From Alkalibacter rhizosphaerae (GTDB taxonomy: Bacteria > Bacillota > Clostridia > Eubacteriales > Alkalibacteraceae): a DNA stretch of 64,000 nt. Each line of letters begins with the position of its first letter. The stretch's first letter is position 1. Shown here one piece after another: positions 45,715 to 56,110 of the stretch. The translations under genes and the position numbers were made by a program. The stretch lies in NCBI RefSeq assembly GCF_017352215.1, contig NZ_CP071444.1, forward strand, positions 1,612,001 to 1,676,000, read 5' to 3'. The notes beneath the pieces were generated by a model that did not search any database, was not told where the DNA came from, and saw nothing but the letters and a program-made list of their open reading frames with translations.

Positions 45715-46653
45715 ATGAGTTTTTCATCAAAAACCAAAAGCGATCTGAGCCGTTTGGAGACCAACAACCGGGAGATCCTCTCCGCAGAATTGTCTGCCCT
45801 GATCCATATGGGCGGCAGCCTGAAATACGAAGGGGTAGGCGAAATGACATTTCAGATCAAGACGGAAAATGCCGCCATCGCCAGACATGCTTTCAAGTCA
45901 TTCAAGGCGGTCTATCGAGTAGAGGTGGAAGTGGTCACCAGTAAAAACAAACAGTTCAAGAACCGGAATGTATATACGGTACGGGTGGTTTCCCCCCAGG
46001 AAGCCATGAACATCCTTCAGGATCTGGGGATCGTCGGCCGCAAGGACGGCTATTTGACCCTGCTGGAAGAAATACCACAGCGTTTTCAGGAAAACCGGGA
46101 AACCAGAAAAGCCTATTTGCGAGGAGCCTTTCTTGGCGCCGGTTCCATTTCAGATCCGGAAAAAACCTACCACCTGGAGTTTGTCACATCCAATGAAGAG
46201 TATGCCGTGAATTTGATGAAAGTCATCAATTCTTTTGATCTCACATCCAAGATCATCGAACGCAAAGGCAACTTTGTGGTGTATCTCAAGGATTCGGAAC
46301 AGATCATCACCCTGCTAAGCATCATTGGCGCCCACAGCGCCCTGCTGGATATCGAAAACATACGGATCGTAAAGGATATGCGAAACAATGTCAACCGGAT
46401 CGTCAATTGCGAAACCGCCAATCTGACCAAGACGGTAGAGGCGGCCTGGAAACAGGTGGATTGCATCGAACGGATCCGAAAGACCATCGGGCTGGACAAG
46501 CTTCCTCCCAACCTGCGGGAGATCGCAGAGCTTCGCATGAACAACCAGGAAGCATCTTTAAAAGAGCTTGGAGAAATGATGGATCCGCCCATGGGAAAAT
46601 CGGGGATCAATCATCGCCTCAAAAAGATCGTGGAGATCGCAGAACAGCTCTAA
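45715..46653 (+). CDS. whiA: Sporulation/division regulator WhiA
   Basis: The 312-residue protein combines a LAGLIDADG-endonuclease-like N-terminal part (AYLRGAFLGAGSISDPEKTY) with a C-terminal helix-turn-helix (ASLKELGEMMDPPMGKSGINHRL). WhiA affects cell division in Firmicutes and sporulation genes in Streptomyces. GGAGG precedes ATG 45715. A weak hairpin (GGGACA/TGTCCC, 46656-46671) follows. Confidence 0.95.
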   Translation: MSFSSKTKSDLSRLETNNREILSAELSALIHMGGSLKYEGVGEMTFQIKTENAAIARHAFKSFKAVYRVEVEVVTSKNKQFKNRNVYTVRVVSPQEAMNILQDLGIVGRKDGYLTLLEEIPQRFQENRETRKAYLRGAFLGAGSISDPEKTYHLEFVTSNEEYAVNLMKVINSFDLTSKIIERKGNFVVYLKDSEQIITLLSIIGAHSALLDIENIRIVKDMRNNVNRIVNCETANLTKTVEAAWKQVDCIERIRKTIGLDKLPPNLREIAELRMNNQEASLKELGEMMDPPMGKSGINHRLKKIVEIAEQL

Positions 46654-46683
46654 CCGGGACAATAGTGTCCCAGTGGGAAAATA

Positions 46684-46712
46684 TTGACGATACAAACAGT
46701 TCCCTTTATAAT
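46684..46712 (+). promoter_or_regulatory. Sigma-A promoter of dnaE-pfkA-pyk
   Basis: TTGACG (46684-46689), 17-base spacer, TATAAT (46707-46712), 41 bases before the dnaE start. Confidence 0.85.
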
Positions 46713-46752
46713 AAACAAGAAACAAAGGGGCAAGAAGATTGGAGATTTGGAT

Positions 46753-49700
46753 ATGGGTTCTTTTACACACCTGCACTTGCATACGGAGTTCAGCCTGCTG
46801 GACGGATTCTGCAAAATGGACGATCTGGTCACCCAGGCTAAAGAACTGGGGATGAGCAGCCTTGCCATAACGGACCATGGCGTCATGTTTGGCGTGGTGG
46901 ATTTTTACAAGGCCTGCAAAAGAGAAGGGATCAAACCCATCATCGGCTGTGAAGTATACGTTGCACCCCGCAGCATGGACAGCAAGGAATCCAAACTGGA
47001 CTCCAATCCATACCATCTGGTCTTGCTGGCAAAAGATCGGACCGGATATGAAAATCTCATGAAGATCGTTTCTGCCGGTTTTGTAGACGGATTCTATTAC
47101 AAGCCCCGGGTGGATGTGGACTATCTTCGTGACCATGCAGAAGGACTGGTCTGTTTGAGTGCCTGCCTGGCAGGGGAGATCCCCAGGGCCATATCCGGAC
47201 AAGACATGGAGAAAGCCGTGGAAACAGCCAGGACCTATCAGGAGATTTTTGGGGATGACTTTTATCTGGAGCTGCAGGACCATCGCATGCCGGAACAAAA
47301 ACCGGTCAATGAAGGACTGGTGGACATATCCCGCCGACTGAATATACCAATGGTGGCCACCAACGATGTGCATTATGTACATAAGGAAAATGCCAAGAGC
47401 CATGATATACTTTTATGTATCCAGACCGCCACCAACGTGGACGACGAAAACCGGATGCGCTTTCCCAACGATGAATTCTATTTGAAAAGCCGTTCCGACA
47501 TGGAGGCATTGTTTTCTGATCTGCCGGAAGTACTGGATAACACCCAGATCATAGCGGACAAGTGCAACCTGGAATTTTCTTTCGACCAGATCCATCTGCC
47601 CCGATACCCTTTGCCGGAGGGAACGAAGCCCAAGGAATACTTGAGGGAGCTTTGTTTTCAGGGTTTGCATAAAAAGTATGCAAAGGAAGATGAACAACTG
47701 ACCAGCCGCTTGGAATACGAACTGCAGGTCATCGACGAGATGGGTTACAACGATTATTTCCTGATCGTATGGGATTTCATCAAATACGCCAAAGACAATG
47801 GGATCATGGTGGGTCCGGGACGAGGCAGTGCCGCTGGAAGTATAGTATCTTATGTGCTGGACATCACTACCATCGACCCCATCGAATACAATTTGATTTT
47901 CGAACGTTTTTTGAATCCGGATCGAATTTCCATGCCGGATATCGACATTGATTTCTGCTACGAACGAAGACAGGAAGTCATCGATTATGTGGTGGAAAAA
48001 TACGGACACGATCATGTGGCCCAGATCATCACCTTCGGTACCATGGCTGCCAGAGCGGCCATTCGGGATGTGGGACGATCCATGAACATTCCTTACAACA
48101 AAGTGGACAAGGTGGCCAAACTGATCCCCATGGAGATCGGGATGACCATTGAAAAGGCATTGAGGGTCAATCCCAAGCTGGTGGAATTGTGCAAGGAAGA
48201 TCCACAAACGCAAGAACTTATCGACATGTCCCGGTCCGTAGAGGGACTTTCCAGACATGCCTCCACCCATGCGGCGGGAGTGGTGATCTCCAACAAGCCG
48301 GTGGTGGAACACGTGCCCTTATATCGGAACAACGATTCCATCACCACCCAGTTCACCATGACTTTGCTGGAAGAGCTGGGATTGTTGAAAATGGATTTTC
48401 TGGGTCTTCGGACGTTGACAGTGATCCGGGATGCGGTCCTCAATGTGGAAAAAAGCAAGGGGATCACTCTGGATATGGATCAACTTCCCTTTGACGACAA
48501 GGACGTATATGATCTGATTTCCAGTGGGGACACCCTGGGGATCTTTCAACTGGAAAGCGCCGGGATGCAGCGTTTCATGTCCAACCTTCGTCCCGACTCT
48601 TTCGAAGACATCATTGCCGGGATCAGCCTCTACCGTCCAGGTCCCATGGAGCAGATCCCCATGTACATACGAAATAAAAAAAATCCAAAAGAGATCACCT
48701 ATATCCATGAGATCCTGCGGCCCATTCTTGATGTGACCTACGGCAGCATGGTCTATCAGGAACAGGTCATGCAGATCGTCCGGGATGTGGCCGGCTATTC
48801 CATGGGACGTAGCGACCTGGTGCGCCGGGTCATGTCCAAGAAAAAAATGGATGTCATGGAAGCGGAAAGAAAGGTCTTCATTTACGGAGAAACCGACCAG
48901 GAAGGCAAGGTCCTGGTGGACGGAGCCCTGCGACGGGGGGTCTCCGTGGAGCAGGCCAACAAGATCTACGACCAGATGATCGATTTCGCCAAATATGCCT
49001 TCAACAAATCCCATGCCGCCGCGTATGCGGTCATCGCCTATCAGACGGCATGGTTGAAAAAGCACTATCCTGTAGAATTCATGGCCGCCTTGCTCACCAG
49101 TGTTCGGGGCAATGAAACGAAAGTGGCCCAATATATCGCCGACGGGAAAAAAATGGGCATTCAAGTCATGCCGCCGGATGTGAATGAAAGCCATGAAGAT
49201 TTCACTGTCGTGGCCGACAAGATCCGGTTTGGATTGACAGCCGTCAAAAATGTCGGCGAAAACGCGGTAAAGAGCATCATTCGAAACCGCAAGGAAGGCC
49301 CGTACACCACTTTTGGGGATTTCTGTTCCCGATCCGACATGAAGGTGCTCAACAAGCGGGCCATCGAAAGCCTGATCAAATGCGGAGCCTTTGACTCCTT
49401 CGGCGTCTATCGTTCCCAATTGATGCATACCTATGAGAAGATCATCGACAACATCCAAACAGATCGAAAATACAAGATCGACGGGCAGATCTCCTTGTTT
49501 GCCAACGATTCGGCCTGGAGCGGACCGAAAGAAGTCTATCCTGACATTCCGGAATACGAAGAAGGTTATCGCCTCTTGCTGGAAAAGGAGATGCTGGGAC
49601 TCTACATCACCGGCCACCCCCTGGAATCCTACCGAGAACTGCTGGAAAAATCCAGTACCGTAAATGGCGGGATCATCGATCACTATGAAGAAATGGCGGA

Positions 49701-50211
49701 TGCAGGTTTGAGGGACGGCCAAATGGTCACCATTGGCGGCATTGTTGGTGCCAAGAAAAATTTGTTGACGAAAAAGAACCAGACCATGTGTTTTTTGACC
49801 ATGGAGGATCTGTATGGAGCCATCGAGGTGGTGGTTTTTCCCACCGTTTACGCCAGATATGAACATTTGCTGGACCTGGACAACAAGCTTCTGATCAAGG
49901 GAAGGCTGAACATGAGCGAGGATCAGGCCTCTTCCATTCTTTGCGAGGAAATCGTGGAGCTGGAAAGGATGAAGCGAAAAGATCGCTTCCAGGGAGTGCA
50001 GATCTCCGTGGAAAACATGGGAGATCAAAAGATCCAGCAGATGAAGGAAGTGTTGCAAAAATACCGGGGGGACAAGCCCATCGTTTTGTACTCCCGGGAA
50101 GAGGACCGCAAATACAAGGCGAGCAAGTCTCTTTGGGTCCAGGAATCCAGTGAAGCAATCGAAGCCCTTTGCCAGATCATGGGCAAAGGAAACGTGGAGA
50201 TCATTCAATAG
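46753..50211 (+). CDS. dnaE: DNA polymerase III alpha subunit DnaE
   Basis: The 1152-residue replicative polymerase starts at ATG 46753 (MGSFTHLHLHTEFSLLDG). It carries an N-terminal PHP domain. The polymerase core has GPGRGSAAGSIVSY and the catalytic DIDFCYERR Asp residues. Then come the helix-hairpin-helix region (TFGDFCSRSDMKVLNKRAI), an OB domain (TIGGIVGAKKNLLTKK) and the C-terminal part. It is a DnaE1-type enzyme. Ribosome site GGAG at 46741. pfkA and pyk follow within about 25 bases each, the common clostridial dnaE-pfkA-pyk order. Confidence 0.97.
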   Translation: MGSFTHLHLHTEFSLLDGFCKMDDLVTQAKELGMSSLAITDHGVMFGVVDFYKACKREGIKPIIGCEVYVAPRSMDSKESKLDSNPYHLVLLAKDRTGYENLMKIVSAGFVDGFYYKPRVDVDYLRDHAEGLVCLSACLAGEIPRAISGQDMEKAVETARTYQEIFGDDFYLELQDHRMPEQKPVNEGLVDISRRLNIPMVATNDVHYVHKENAKSHDILLCIQTATNVDDENRMRFPNDEFYLKSRSDMEALFSDLPEVLDNTQIIADKCNLEFSFDQIHLPRYPLPEGTKPKEYLRELCFQGLHKKYAKEDEQLTSRLEYELQVIDEMGYNDYFLIVWDFIKYAKDNGIMVGPGRGSAAGSIVSYVLDITTIDPIEYNLIFERFLNPDRISMPDIDIDFCYERRQEVIDYVVEKYGHDHVAQIITFGTMAARAAIRDVGRSMNIPYNKVDKVAKLIPMEIGMTIEKALRVNPKLVELCKEDPQTQELIDMSRSVEGLSRHASTHAAGVVISNKPVVEHVPLYRNNDSITTQFTMTLLEELGLLKMDFLGLRTLTVIRDAVLNVEKSKGITLDMDQLPFDDKDVYDLISSGDTLGIFQLESAGMQRFMSNLRPDSFEDIIAGISLYRPGPMEQIPMYIRNKKNPKEITYIHEILRPILDVTYGSMVYQEQVMQIVRDVAGYSMGRSDLVRRVMSKKKMDVMEAERKVFIYGETDQEGKVLVDGALRRGVSVEQANKIYDQMIDFAKYAFNKSHAAAYAVIAYQTAWLKKHYPVEFMAALLTSVRGNETKVAQYIADGKKMGIQVMPPDVNESHEDFTVVADKIRFGLTAVKNVGENAVKSIIRNRKEGPYTTFGDFCSRSDMKVLNKRAIESLIKCGAFDSFGVYRSQLMHTYEKIIDNIQTDRKYKIDGQISLFANDSAWSGPKEVYPDIPEYEEGYRLLLEKEMLGLYITGHPLESYRELLEKSSTVNGGIIDHYEEMADAGLRDGQMVTIGGIVGAKKNLLTKKNQTMCFLTMEDLYGAIEVVVFPTVYARYEHLLDLDNKLLIKGRLNMSEDQASSILCEEIVELERMKRKDRFQGVQISVENMGDQKIQQMKEVLQKYRGDKPIVLYSREEDRKYKASKSLWVQESSEAIEALCQIMGKGNVEIIQ

Positions 50212-50234
50212 AAGTAAACCAAGGGAGGGTTCTT

Positions 50235-51194
50235 ATGAAACGAATAGGTGTATTGACCAGCGGAGGAGACGCACCGGGAATGAACGCGGCCATTCGTGCT
50301 GTCGTGCGAACAGCGGTCTACAACAAAGTGGAAGTATATGGGATCAAACGGGGATTTTCCGGATTGCTGGAAGAAGACATTGAGCCTCTCAATGTATATT
50401 CCGTAGCGGACATCATCCATCGGGGAGGAACCATCCTGCGGTCTTCCCGAAGCGAATACTTCAAGACGGATGCAGGTCAGAAAAAGGCCATCCAGGTGCT
50501 GGAGGAATTCAACATCGACAGTCTGATCGTTATCGGTGGAGACGGCTCTTTCAAAGGAGCAAGAGCCCTCAGCAACAAGGGCGTCAACACCATCAGCTTG
50601 CCGGGGACCATCGACAACGACATCGGATGCACCGACTATTCCATCGGATTTGACACGGCCCTGAACACGGCCCTGGATGCCATCGGCAAGATCCGGGACA
50701 CCACCAGTTCCCACAACCGGGTCAACGTAGTGGAAGTCATGGGTCGGGATTGCGGAGAAATCGCATTGTTTGCCGGCCTGGCCGGCGGTGCGGAATCCAT
50801 TTTGGTACCGGAAAGAGACTACGACCTGGATGCCATTAGCGACAAGCTGCTTCGTGGAAAAGATCGAGGCAAACTCCACAGCATCATCGTCCTGGCGGAA
50901 GGCGTGGGCAACTTTGAAGATTTTTGCAAAAAGATCGAAGAAAAAACCGGCGTATCCACCAGGGGAACCAACCTGGGATACATCCAACGGGGCGGAAGCC
51001 CTACGGCTTTCGACCGGATTTTGGCCAGCCGCATGGGATACATGGCCGTCAATTTATTGTTGGATGGAAAAACCAACCGAGTCATCGGCATCCGAGACAA
51101 CAAATACCTGGACATGGACACCAACGAAGCATTGGAAATAAAGAAAGAGTTCGATATGGAAGCGTACAGGATCGCCGATGTCCTGTCCATCTAA
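50235..51194 (+). CDS. pfkA: 6-phosphofructokinase
   Basis: The 319-residue ATP-dependent enzyme is the committed step of glycolysis. It shows LTSGGDAPGMNAAIRAVVR, GGDGSFKGA, PGTIDNDIGCTDYSIGFDTA (catalytic Asp region) and EVMGRDCG. ATG 50235 follows AAGGGAGGG. Confidence 0.97.
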   Translation: MKRIGVLTSGGDAPGMNAAIRAVVRTAVYNKVEVYGIKRGFSGLLEEDIEPLNVYSVADIIHRGGTILRSSRSEYFKTDAGQKKAIQVLEEFNIDSLIVIGGDGSFKGARALSNKGVNTISLPGTIDNDIGCTDYSIGFDTALNTALDAIGKIRDTTSSHNRVNVVEVMGRDCGEIALFAGLAGGAESILVPERDYDLDAISDKLLRGKDRGKLHSIIVLAEGVGNFEDFCKKIEEKTGVSTRGTNLGYIQRGGSPTAFDRILASRMGYMAVNLLLDGKTNRVIGIRDNKYLDMDTNEALEIKKEFDMEAYRIADVLSI

Positions 51195-51222
51195 TTCGAT
51201 ACCATTGGAGGAAAAACGTTAT

Positions 51223-52965
51223 ATGAGAAAAACAAAGATAGTATGCACTCTGGGCCCTGCCAGCGAAACCAGGGAAATGATCCAGCGGTTGATCGAGAGC
51301 GGCATGAACGTGGCCAGGCTTAATTTCTCCCACGGCACCTACCCGGAACACAAAAAAAAGATCGACTTGGTCAAAGAAGTAAGCAGGGAATTGAATCGGC
51401 CGGTGGCTATCATGCTGGATACCAAGGGACCGGAGATCCGGATCCGACAGTTTTCCCAAGGGAAGATTCTTTTGGCAAAGGGCGACCCCTTTACTCTGAC
51501 GGCAGAGGAGATCCTTGGAGACCAAACCAGAGTGAGCATCACCTACAAGAATTTGGTGCATGAAGTGGAACCGGGCAACACCATCTTGGCAGATGACGGC
51601 TTGATCCAGTTGACGGTGACACAAGTGGATGGAAATGAGATCCATTGTGTCGTCGAAAATGGAGGAGAATTGAGCAACAACAAAAGCTTGAATTTTCCGA
51701 ACATCAATATCAAATTGCCGGCCATTACGGAAAAAGACAGGGAAGACATCATATTCGGGATCAAAGAAGGGGTGGACTACATTGCAGCCTCTTTTGTCCG
51801 AAGAAGAGACGACGTACTTTCCATCCGCAAGGTGCTGGAAGACAACGAAGGAGAGCACATCCACATCATCAGCAAGATCGAAAATCGGGAAGGTCTCGAC
51901 AACATCGATCAGATCATTGAAGTTTCCGATGGCATCATGGTGGCCAGGGGAGACCTGGGTGTGGAGGTATCGCCGGAAGAAGTGCCTTTGGCCCAAAAAT
52001 CCATCATTCAAAAATGCAATGAAGTGGGCAAACCGGTCATCACGGCGACCCAGATGCTGGATTCCATGATCCGAAATCCAAGACCGACCCGGGCGGAAGT
52101 AACGGATGTGGCCAATGCCATCTTTGACGGCACCGACGCCATCATGCTCTCCGGAGAAACGGCGGCGGGAAGATATCCGGTGGAAAGCGTGGAGACCATG
52201 AACCGGATCGCTGCCAAAACGGAAGAATCGGAAGCATTTTTACTGAAAATGGCCAGACATCGTTTTACAGGAGAGGTTTCCGTGACCAATGTTATCAGCC
52301 ATTCCACCTGTTCTACGGCGGAACAGCTTCATGCTTCGGCCATCGTAACGGCCACTTCGTCGGGTCATACGGCACGAATGGTTTCCAAATTCCGACCCAG
52401 CGCACCCATCATCGCCATAACCGACGATGGGCGGGTCCAGCGCAAATTGAGCCTGGTGTGGGGAGTCCAGTGCCTTGTGACGAAGACCTTTGACAATACG
52501 GATACCTTGTTTGAAGAATCCCTCCTCATTGGAGTGGAACAAGGGGTACTCCATTGTGGAGACCTGGTGGTCATCAGCGCCGGGGTACCCTTGGGTGTAA
52601 AAGGAACCACCAACTTGCTGAAAGTACAAACCATCGGCAATGTCTTGCTTAATGGAAGCGGGATCGGGAAGAAAGGCGTCACGGCAACGGCCAGGGTGAC
52701 CAAGGATCCGGATTCCATGTTCAATGAAGGGGACATCATGGTGGTCAATGGAGTGGACGAGACCAACATTCATTTTGCCAAGATGGCTTCGGGCATTATT
52801 ACGGAAGAAGGGGGATACACTTCCCAGGGCGCCATTGCTGCATTGCAGTTCAAGATCCCCATCATACTTGGCGTGGACGAGGCCACGGACAAGATCCAGG
52901 ACGGTAGCGTGATCACCATCGATCCCCAAGGCGGCTACATTTACCAAGGGAAGGCCAGAGTTTAG
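51223..52965 (+). CDS. pyk: Pyruvate kinase with C-terminal PEP-utiliser domain
   Basis: The 580-residue enzyme has KIVCTLGPAS, MLDTKGPEIR, the catalytic SKIENREGLDNIDQI and GDLGVE. ATQMLDSMIRNPRPTRAE follows, completing the barrel. About 100 extra C-terminal residues (from NVLLNGSGIGKKG) form the PEP-utilising mobile domain found in Bacillus and clostridial enzymes. TTGGAGGAAA precedes ATG 51223. Together with pfkA it ties glycolysis to replication gene dnaE. Confidence 0.97.
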   Translation: MRKTKIVCTLGPASETREMIQRLIESGMNVARLNFSHGTYPEHKKKIDLVKEVSRELNRPVAIMLDTKGPEIRIRQFSQGKILLAKGDPFTLTAEEILGDQTRVSITYKNLVHEVEPGNTILADDGLIQLTVTQVDGNEIHCVVENGGELSNNKSLNFPNINIKLPAITEKDREDIIFGIKEGVDYIAASFVRRRDDVLSIRKVLEDNEGEHIHIISKIENREGLDNIDQIIEVSDGIMVARGDLGVEVSPEEVPLAQKSIIQKCNEVGKPVITATQMLDSMIRNPRPTRAEVTDVANAIFDGTDAIMLSGETAAGRYPVESVETMNRIAAKTEESEAFLLKMARHRFTGEVSVTNVISHSTCSTAEQLHASAIVTATSSGHTARMVSKFRPSAPIIAITDDGRVQRKLSLVWGVQCLVTKTFDNTDTLFEESLLIGVEQGVLHCGDLVVISAGVPLGVKGTTNLLKVQTIGNVLLNGSGIGKKGVTATARVTKDPDSMFNEGDIMVVNGVDETNIHFAKMASGIITEEGGYTSQGAIAALQFKIPIILGVDEATDKIQDGSVITIDPQGGYIYQGKARV

Positions 52966-52980
52966 AAAAACAAAAATAAA

Positions 52981-53030
52981 AAAAGGACCAAGGTGCAACT
53001 CCGGAGGGAGAACTGCGCCATGGTCCTTTT
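52981..53030. terminator. Bidirectional terminator between pyk and the walRK operon
   Basis: Left arm AAAAGGACCAAGGTGCA pairs with right arm TGCGCCATGGTCCTTTT, 17 positions with one A-A mismatch and one G-T, around a 16-base loop. A and T runs flank both sides. Confidence 0.85.
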
Positions 53031-53042
53031 CCATGTTTTTGC

Positions 53043-54239
53043 TTAATAAAGGGAATAGTCGATGGAGAATACGCTGTAGTTAATGTTTTGCGTGTCTTTT
53101 GTATTGTCGCCGATATCAAATACCGTAAAGTATATGGTGGTCTGATAAGGGTGAAAAACTACTCGATACCCGTAAATGTTGACGTTGGAGGCCAGCTGGG
53201 TGGCATTGTTGCCCTCCTGGTCCATGATCCAAAGGTTCTGGCTGTTGGAAGAGGAGTCGGCCCGTTCGCTGTAGACGATCTTGTCCCCCAGTCGAGTGAA
53301 GGCGAACAGTCCCAGGTAGCTGTTTTTCAATACCTTGTGGGATGCATTTTTCAGATCGTAGAGGATCAGCCGCTGCATTTCCCTTTCTCCGCTGGCACTG
53401 TACAACAACTTTCCTGCTTCTCTGGACAGTTGAAAATAAAAAACATTTTCCTGGATCATTACAGGTTCCGGATTTTGTTTCGTCAAGGATGCCAGGTACA
53501 GGTTGTAGGTTTTGGTGTCGTTGTCGTAGGCACCGAATACGGCCATATTTTCTTCTTCCCACAAATCGATCTGCATGATAGCCAGCCGCTTGCTCAATTG
53601 GTAGACCCTGCTGGTACCATCCGGTTTGGTCAAGGTGGATTCCCGGTTGACCAAGCGGATCTCGCCTCGCTGGTTGCCGTAGATGATCAGGTCATCGTTG
53701 ACAAGACTGTAGCCTGGAGATATGTTTTCGTCAGAGCTGCTGATGGACTTGGTGGCGTCTCCCTCCAAGTCGCTCCATAGCAGTCGATATCTGGGTTGAA
53801 GGGCTGGGTTGCTTTCCGTATTTTCCAGATAGTAGTAGCCTTTGTTTTTGTAGTCGACAAATCCGTTGAATTGATTTTTCGTGGAAATCAAAAACGGATT
53901 GTACTGGTCCGTATCGAAATTGTAGGATCCCATGTTGAGGATCTGATCGCTGGTCGGTTGACCATCCTGCTGAAGGAGGTTTTCCGTAAAATCAGACACC
54001 AACAAATCCATGCCGTCCCGAGAGATGTCCCAAACGATGCCGTCTGTCAGCTTGCTGTTGACGCTTTCGATGGAGATGTTCATGTTGTTGTCGGATTGGA
54101 TGGTAAATTCCGTGTCGGCCGTAGTCCTTTGGTCCTGAAGGATGACCGGTTCGTTTTCTTTAATGAACAAGGGCGTACAGCCTCCAGCGACGATGCTCAT
54201 GATCAATATTATAATGAACAGAATTCTGGTTTTAAACAT
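53043..54239 (-). CDS. Lipoprotein with beta-propeller-like repeats, walRK-linked
   Basis: The 398-residue protein has a lipoprotein signal (MFKTRILFIIILIMSIVAGGC). Many short beta-strand blocks with aromatic and Asp-rich turns follow (for example GYSLVNDDLIIYGNQ, RLGDKIVYSER, NLWIMDQEGNNATQL), as in TolB-like or WD40-like propellers. I cannot assign a family with certainty. It is third in an operon with walR-walK, where YycH/YycI are the usual regulators. ATG 54239 follows AAAGGAC. Confidence 0.75.
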   Translation of the reverse strand: MFKTRILFIIILIMSIVAGGCTPLFIKENEPVILQDQRTTADTEFTIQSDNNMNISIESVNSKLTDGIVWDISRDGMDLLVSDFTENLLQQDGQPTSDQILNMGSYNFDTDQYNPFLISTKNQFNGFVDYKNKGYYYLENTESNPALQPRYRLLWSDLEGDATKSISSSDENISPGYSLVNDDLIIYGNQRGEIRLVNRESTLTKPDGTSRVYQLSKRLAIMQIDLWEEENMAVFGAYDNDTKTYNLYLASLTKQNPEPVMIQENVFYFQLSREAGKLLYSASGEREMQRLILYDLKNASHKVLKNSYLGLFAFTRLGDKIVYSERADSSSNSQNLWIMDQEGNNATQLASNVNIYGYRVVFHPYQTTIYFTVFDIGDNTKDTQNINYSVFSIDYSLY

Positions 54240-54340
54240 GATGGAAGTCCTTTCGTAGTAAAATACTCTCCTCCACATTGTAACGCTTTTCTGTGTCCAT
54301 AATGCGCAATAGAATGTAAAAAATATGTAAAGCTCATCCC

Positions 54341-56107
54341 TTAAGCCGGCAGTCGGAACAAGATCATGGTTCCTTCTCCCATTTTGCTTTCTACCTGGAC
54401 GTCGCCGCCATGCCTCTCCACGATGTCTTTTACGATGGCCAGGCCCAACCCGCTGCCGCCGTATTCCCTGGAGCGATCCTCATCCACCCGGTAAAAGGCG
54501 TCAAATATATGTTGCACCTGTTCTCCAGGGATGCCGGGACCAAAGTCTCGTACGGAAACCAGGATGGAATCCTTCTCTTTTGTAGCCAGCACGCGAATGA
54601 TATCGCCAGTTTGAGAATATTTGATGGCATTGTCCAGAATGTTGATCATGACCTGTTTCAATCGATCCCGGTCTCCTTTGATGATGGGAAGTTCCGTACT
54701 ATTGTACACGATGTCGATGTTGTATCTGCCGGATTTGATCTGCATCTGTCCGATGACGTCTTCCAGCAGTGCATTCAGATCCAAGGCGGAGAAGATCATT
54801 TGGAACTGGGTGTTTTCGTAATTTGCCAGGTCCAAAAGATCACTGACCAGTCGAAGGAGTCGTTGGCCTTCTGCATGGATGGTCTGCAAACTTTTCATCA
54901 ACAGGTCCGGATTATCCACGCCCCGCCGCTGCAGCAGGTCGCTGTAACCGATGATGGTGGTCAGGGGCGTTCGCAGTTCGTGGGACACGCTGCTGATGAA
55001 GAGGCGCTGCTGGTTCTCCAATTCCACGATCTTGGTGATGTCCCGCACCACCAGCAGAATGCCGATGGTTTTCTTTTCGCTTTGGATCAGGTTGCAGTAA
55101 ACATGGAGATGCTTGTTGTTGTACTCGATCTCTCTGGAGAGGTCCTTTTGTTCCCGGACCACCTGGTCGATGACATCTGCAAGGTCTTCCTTGTCGAACA
55201 AGCTTGACAGGCCTTTGCTGTCGTCGTACAGGCTCAGGATCTCTCTGGCCGAATCATTGATGATAAAAGCCTTGTTGTCCAAGTCCAAGGCAATGACACC
55301 GTCTCCGATGGAGGAGATGATGGAGGTCATCTTTTGTTTTTCGTTTTCGATCTGGGACAACTTGTCCTTGATCTGCTGGCTCATGGTGTTGAAATTTTTG
55401 GTCAGGTTTCCGATCTCGTCGTCGGCGTCATAAACCAGCTGTTGATCAAAATCACCGGCGGCCAGCTCTTTGGTGGTTTCCACCAGTTTCCGGATCGGCT
55501 TGAATATGGAGACGGAGAGCAAATGACTTACCAAAAAGACGATAATGAAGCCCACGATGCTGGCAATGGAAAACAGCAGGACGATCTGGGTAATGAGATC
55601 ATCCAGGTAATCCATGGGTTGGATCAGCAGGGCGGCCCCCAGCTTCTCCGCCCCGACAAAAAGAGGCATGGCGTAATAGATGCTGCTTCGCCGGTCCGCT
55701 CTTTTGTAGACGGAAACAGACTTCCCCGTATCCAGTTCCAATGCGATTTGCACTTCTTCCAATTGCTGAAGATCTTCAGGAGCTTCCAAGTTGGCGGAGT
55801 CGGCAATAAGAAAGCCTTCCAGGTCGTAGAGGAGCACCCGGGTGTTGTTGATCCGGGAGAGGTCCTCCGAAAGGGCCAGGGCGTTGCCCAAATACGCCGA
55901 TACATTTCCTCCGGCGCTGTCCAATGCCCGGATCTCCTGATTGACGTAGAACTGGGTCTCCCGTCCTTTGGCGATCAGCTGTTCCTGGGTGTTGTCGAAG
56001 TTGTAGTACATCAATCCTTGAATGACAAAGATGGCAAGAAACATCATGGTCAAAAGGACCACTACCATGTTTGCCAAAATAAATTTCGTGCGAAAGGTCA
56101 ATTTCAT
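54341..56107 (-). CDS. walK: WalK/PhoR-like sensor histidine kinase
   Basis: The 588-residue membrane kinase has two membrane segments (about 9-29 and 180-205) enclosing an extracellular sensor domain of about 150 residues. HAMP (to about 265), PAS (about 270-370), HisKA with phosphoacceptor His in SHELRTPLTTIIGYSD, and an ATPase domain (DNAIKYSQTGD, DFGPGIPGEQ, GGSGLGLAIVKDIVERHGG) follow. Architecture and the adjacent OmpR-type regulator fit the essential WalRK cell-wall system. A PhoR identity cannot be excluded. It starts three bases after the regulator. Confidence 0.88.
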   Translation of the reverse strand: MKLTFRTKFILANMVVVLLTMMFLAIFVIQGLMYYNFDNTQEQLIAKGRETQFYVNQEIRALDSAGGNVSAYLGNALALSEDLSRINNTRVLLYDLEGFLIADSANLEAPEDLQQLEEVQIALELDTGKSVSVYKRADRRSSIYYAMPLFVGAEKLGAALLIQPMDYLDDLITQIVLLFSIASIVGFIIVFLVSHLLSVSIFKPIRKLVETTKELAAGDFDQQLVYDADDEIGNLTKNFNTMSQQIKDKLSQIENEKQKMTSIISSIGDGVIALDLDNKAFIINDSAREILSLYDDSKGLSSLFDKEDLADVIDQVVREQKDLSREIEYNNKHLHVYCNLIQSEKKTIGILLVVRDITKIVELENQQRLFISSVSHELRTPLTTIIGYSDLLQRRGVDNPDLLMKSLQTIHAEGQRLLRLVSDLLDLANYENTQFQMIFSALDLNALLEDVIGQMQIKSGRYNIDIVYNSTELPIIKGDRDRLKQVMINILDNAIKYSQTGDIIRVLATKEKDSILVSVRDFGPGIPGEQVQHIFDAFYRVDEDRSREYGGSGLGLAIVKDIVERHGGDVQVESKMGEGTMILFRLPA

Positions 56108-56110
56108 CGA

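Noticed and set aside
46656-46671. Terminator after whiA
   Set aside because: GGGACA/TGTCCC is only six pairs and has no T-run, so I do not call it.
48319-50208. 629-codon minus-strand open frame opposite dnaE
   Set aside because: Pure antisense shadow of a well-conserved replicative polymerase.
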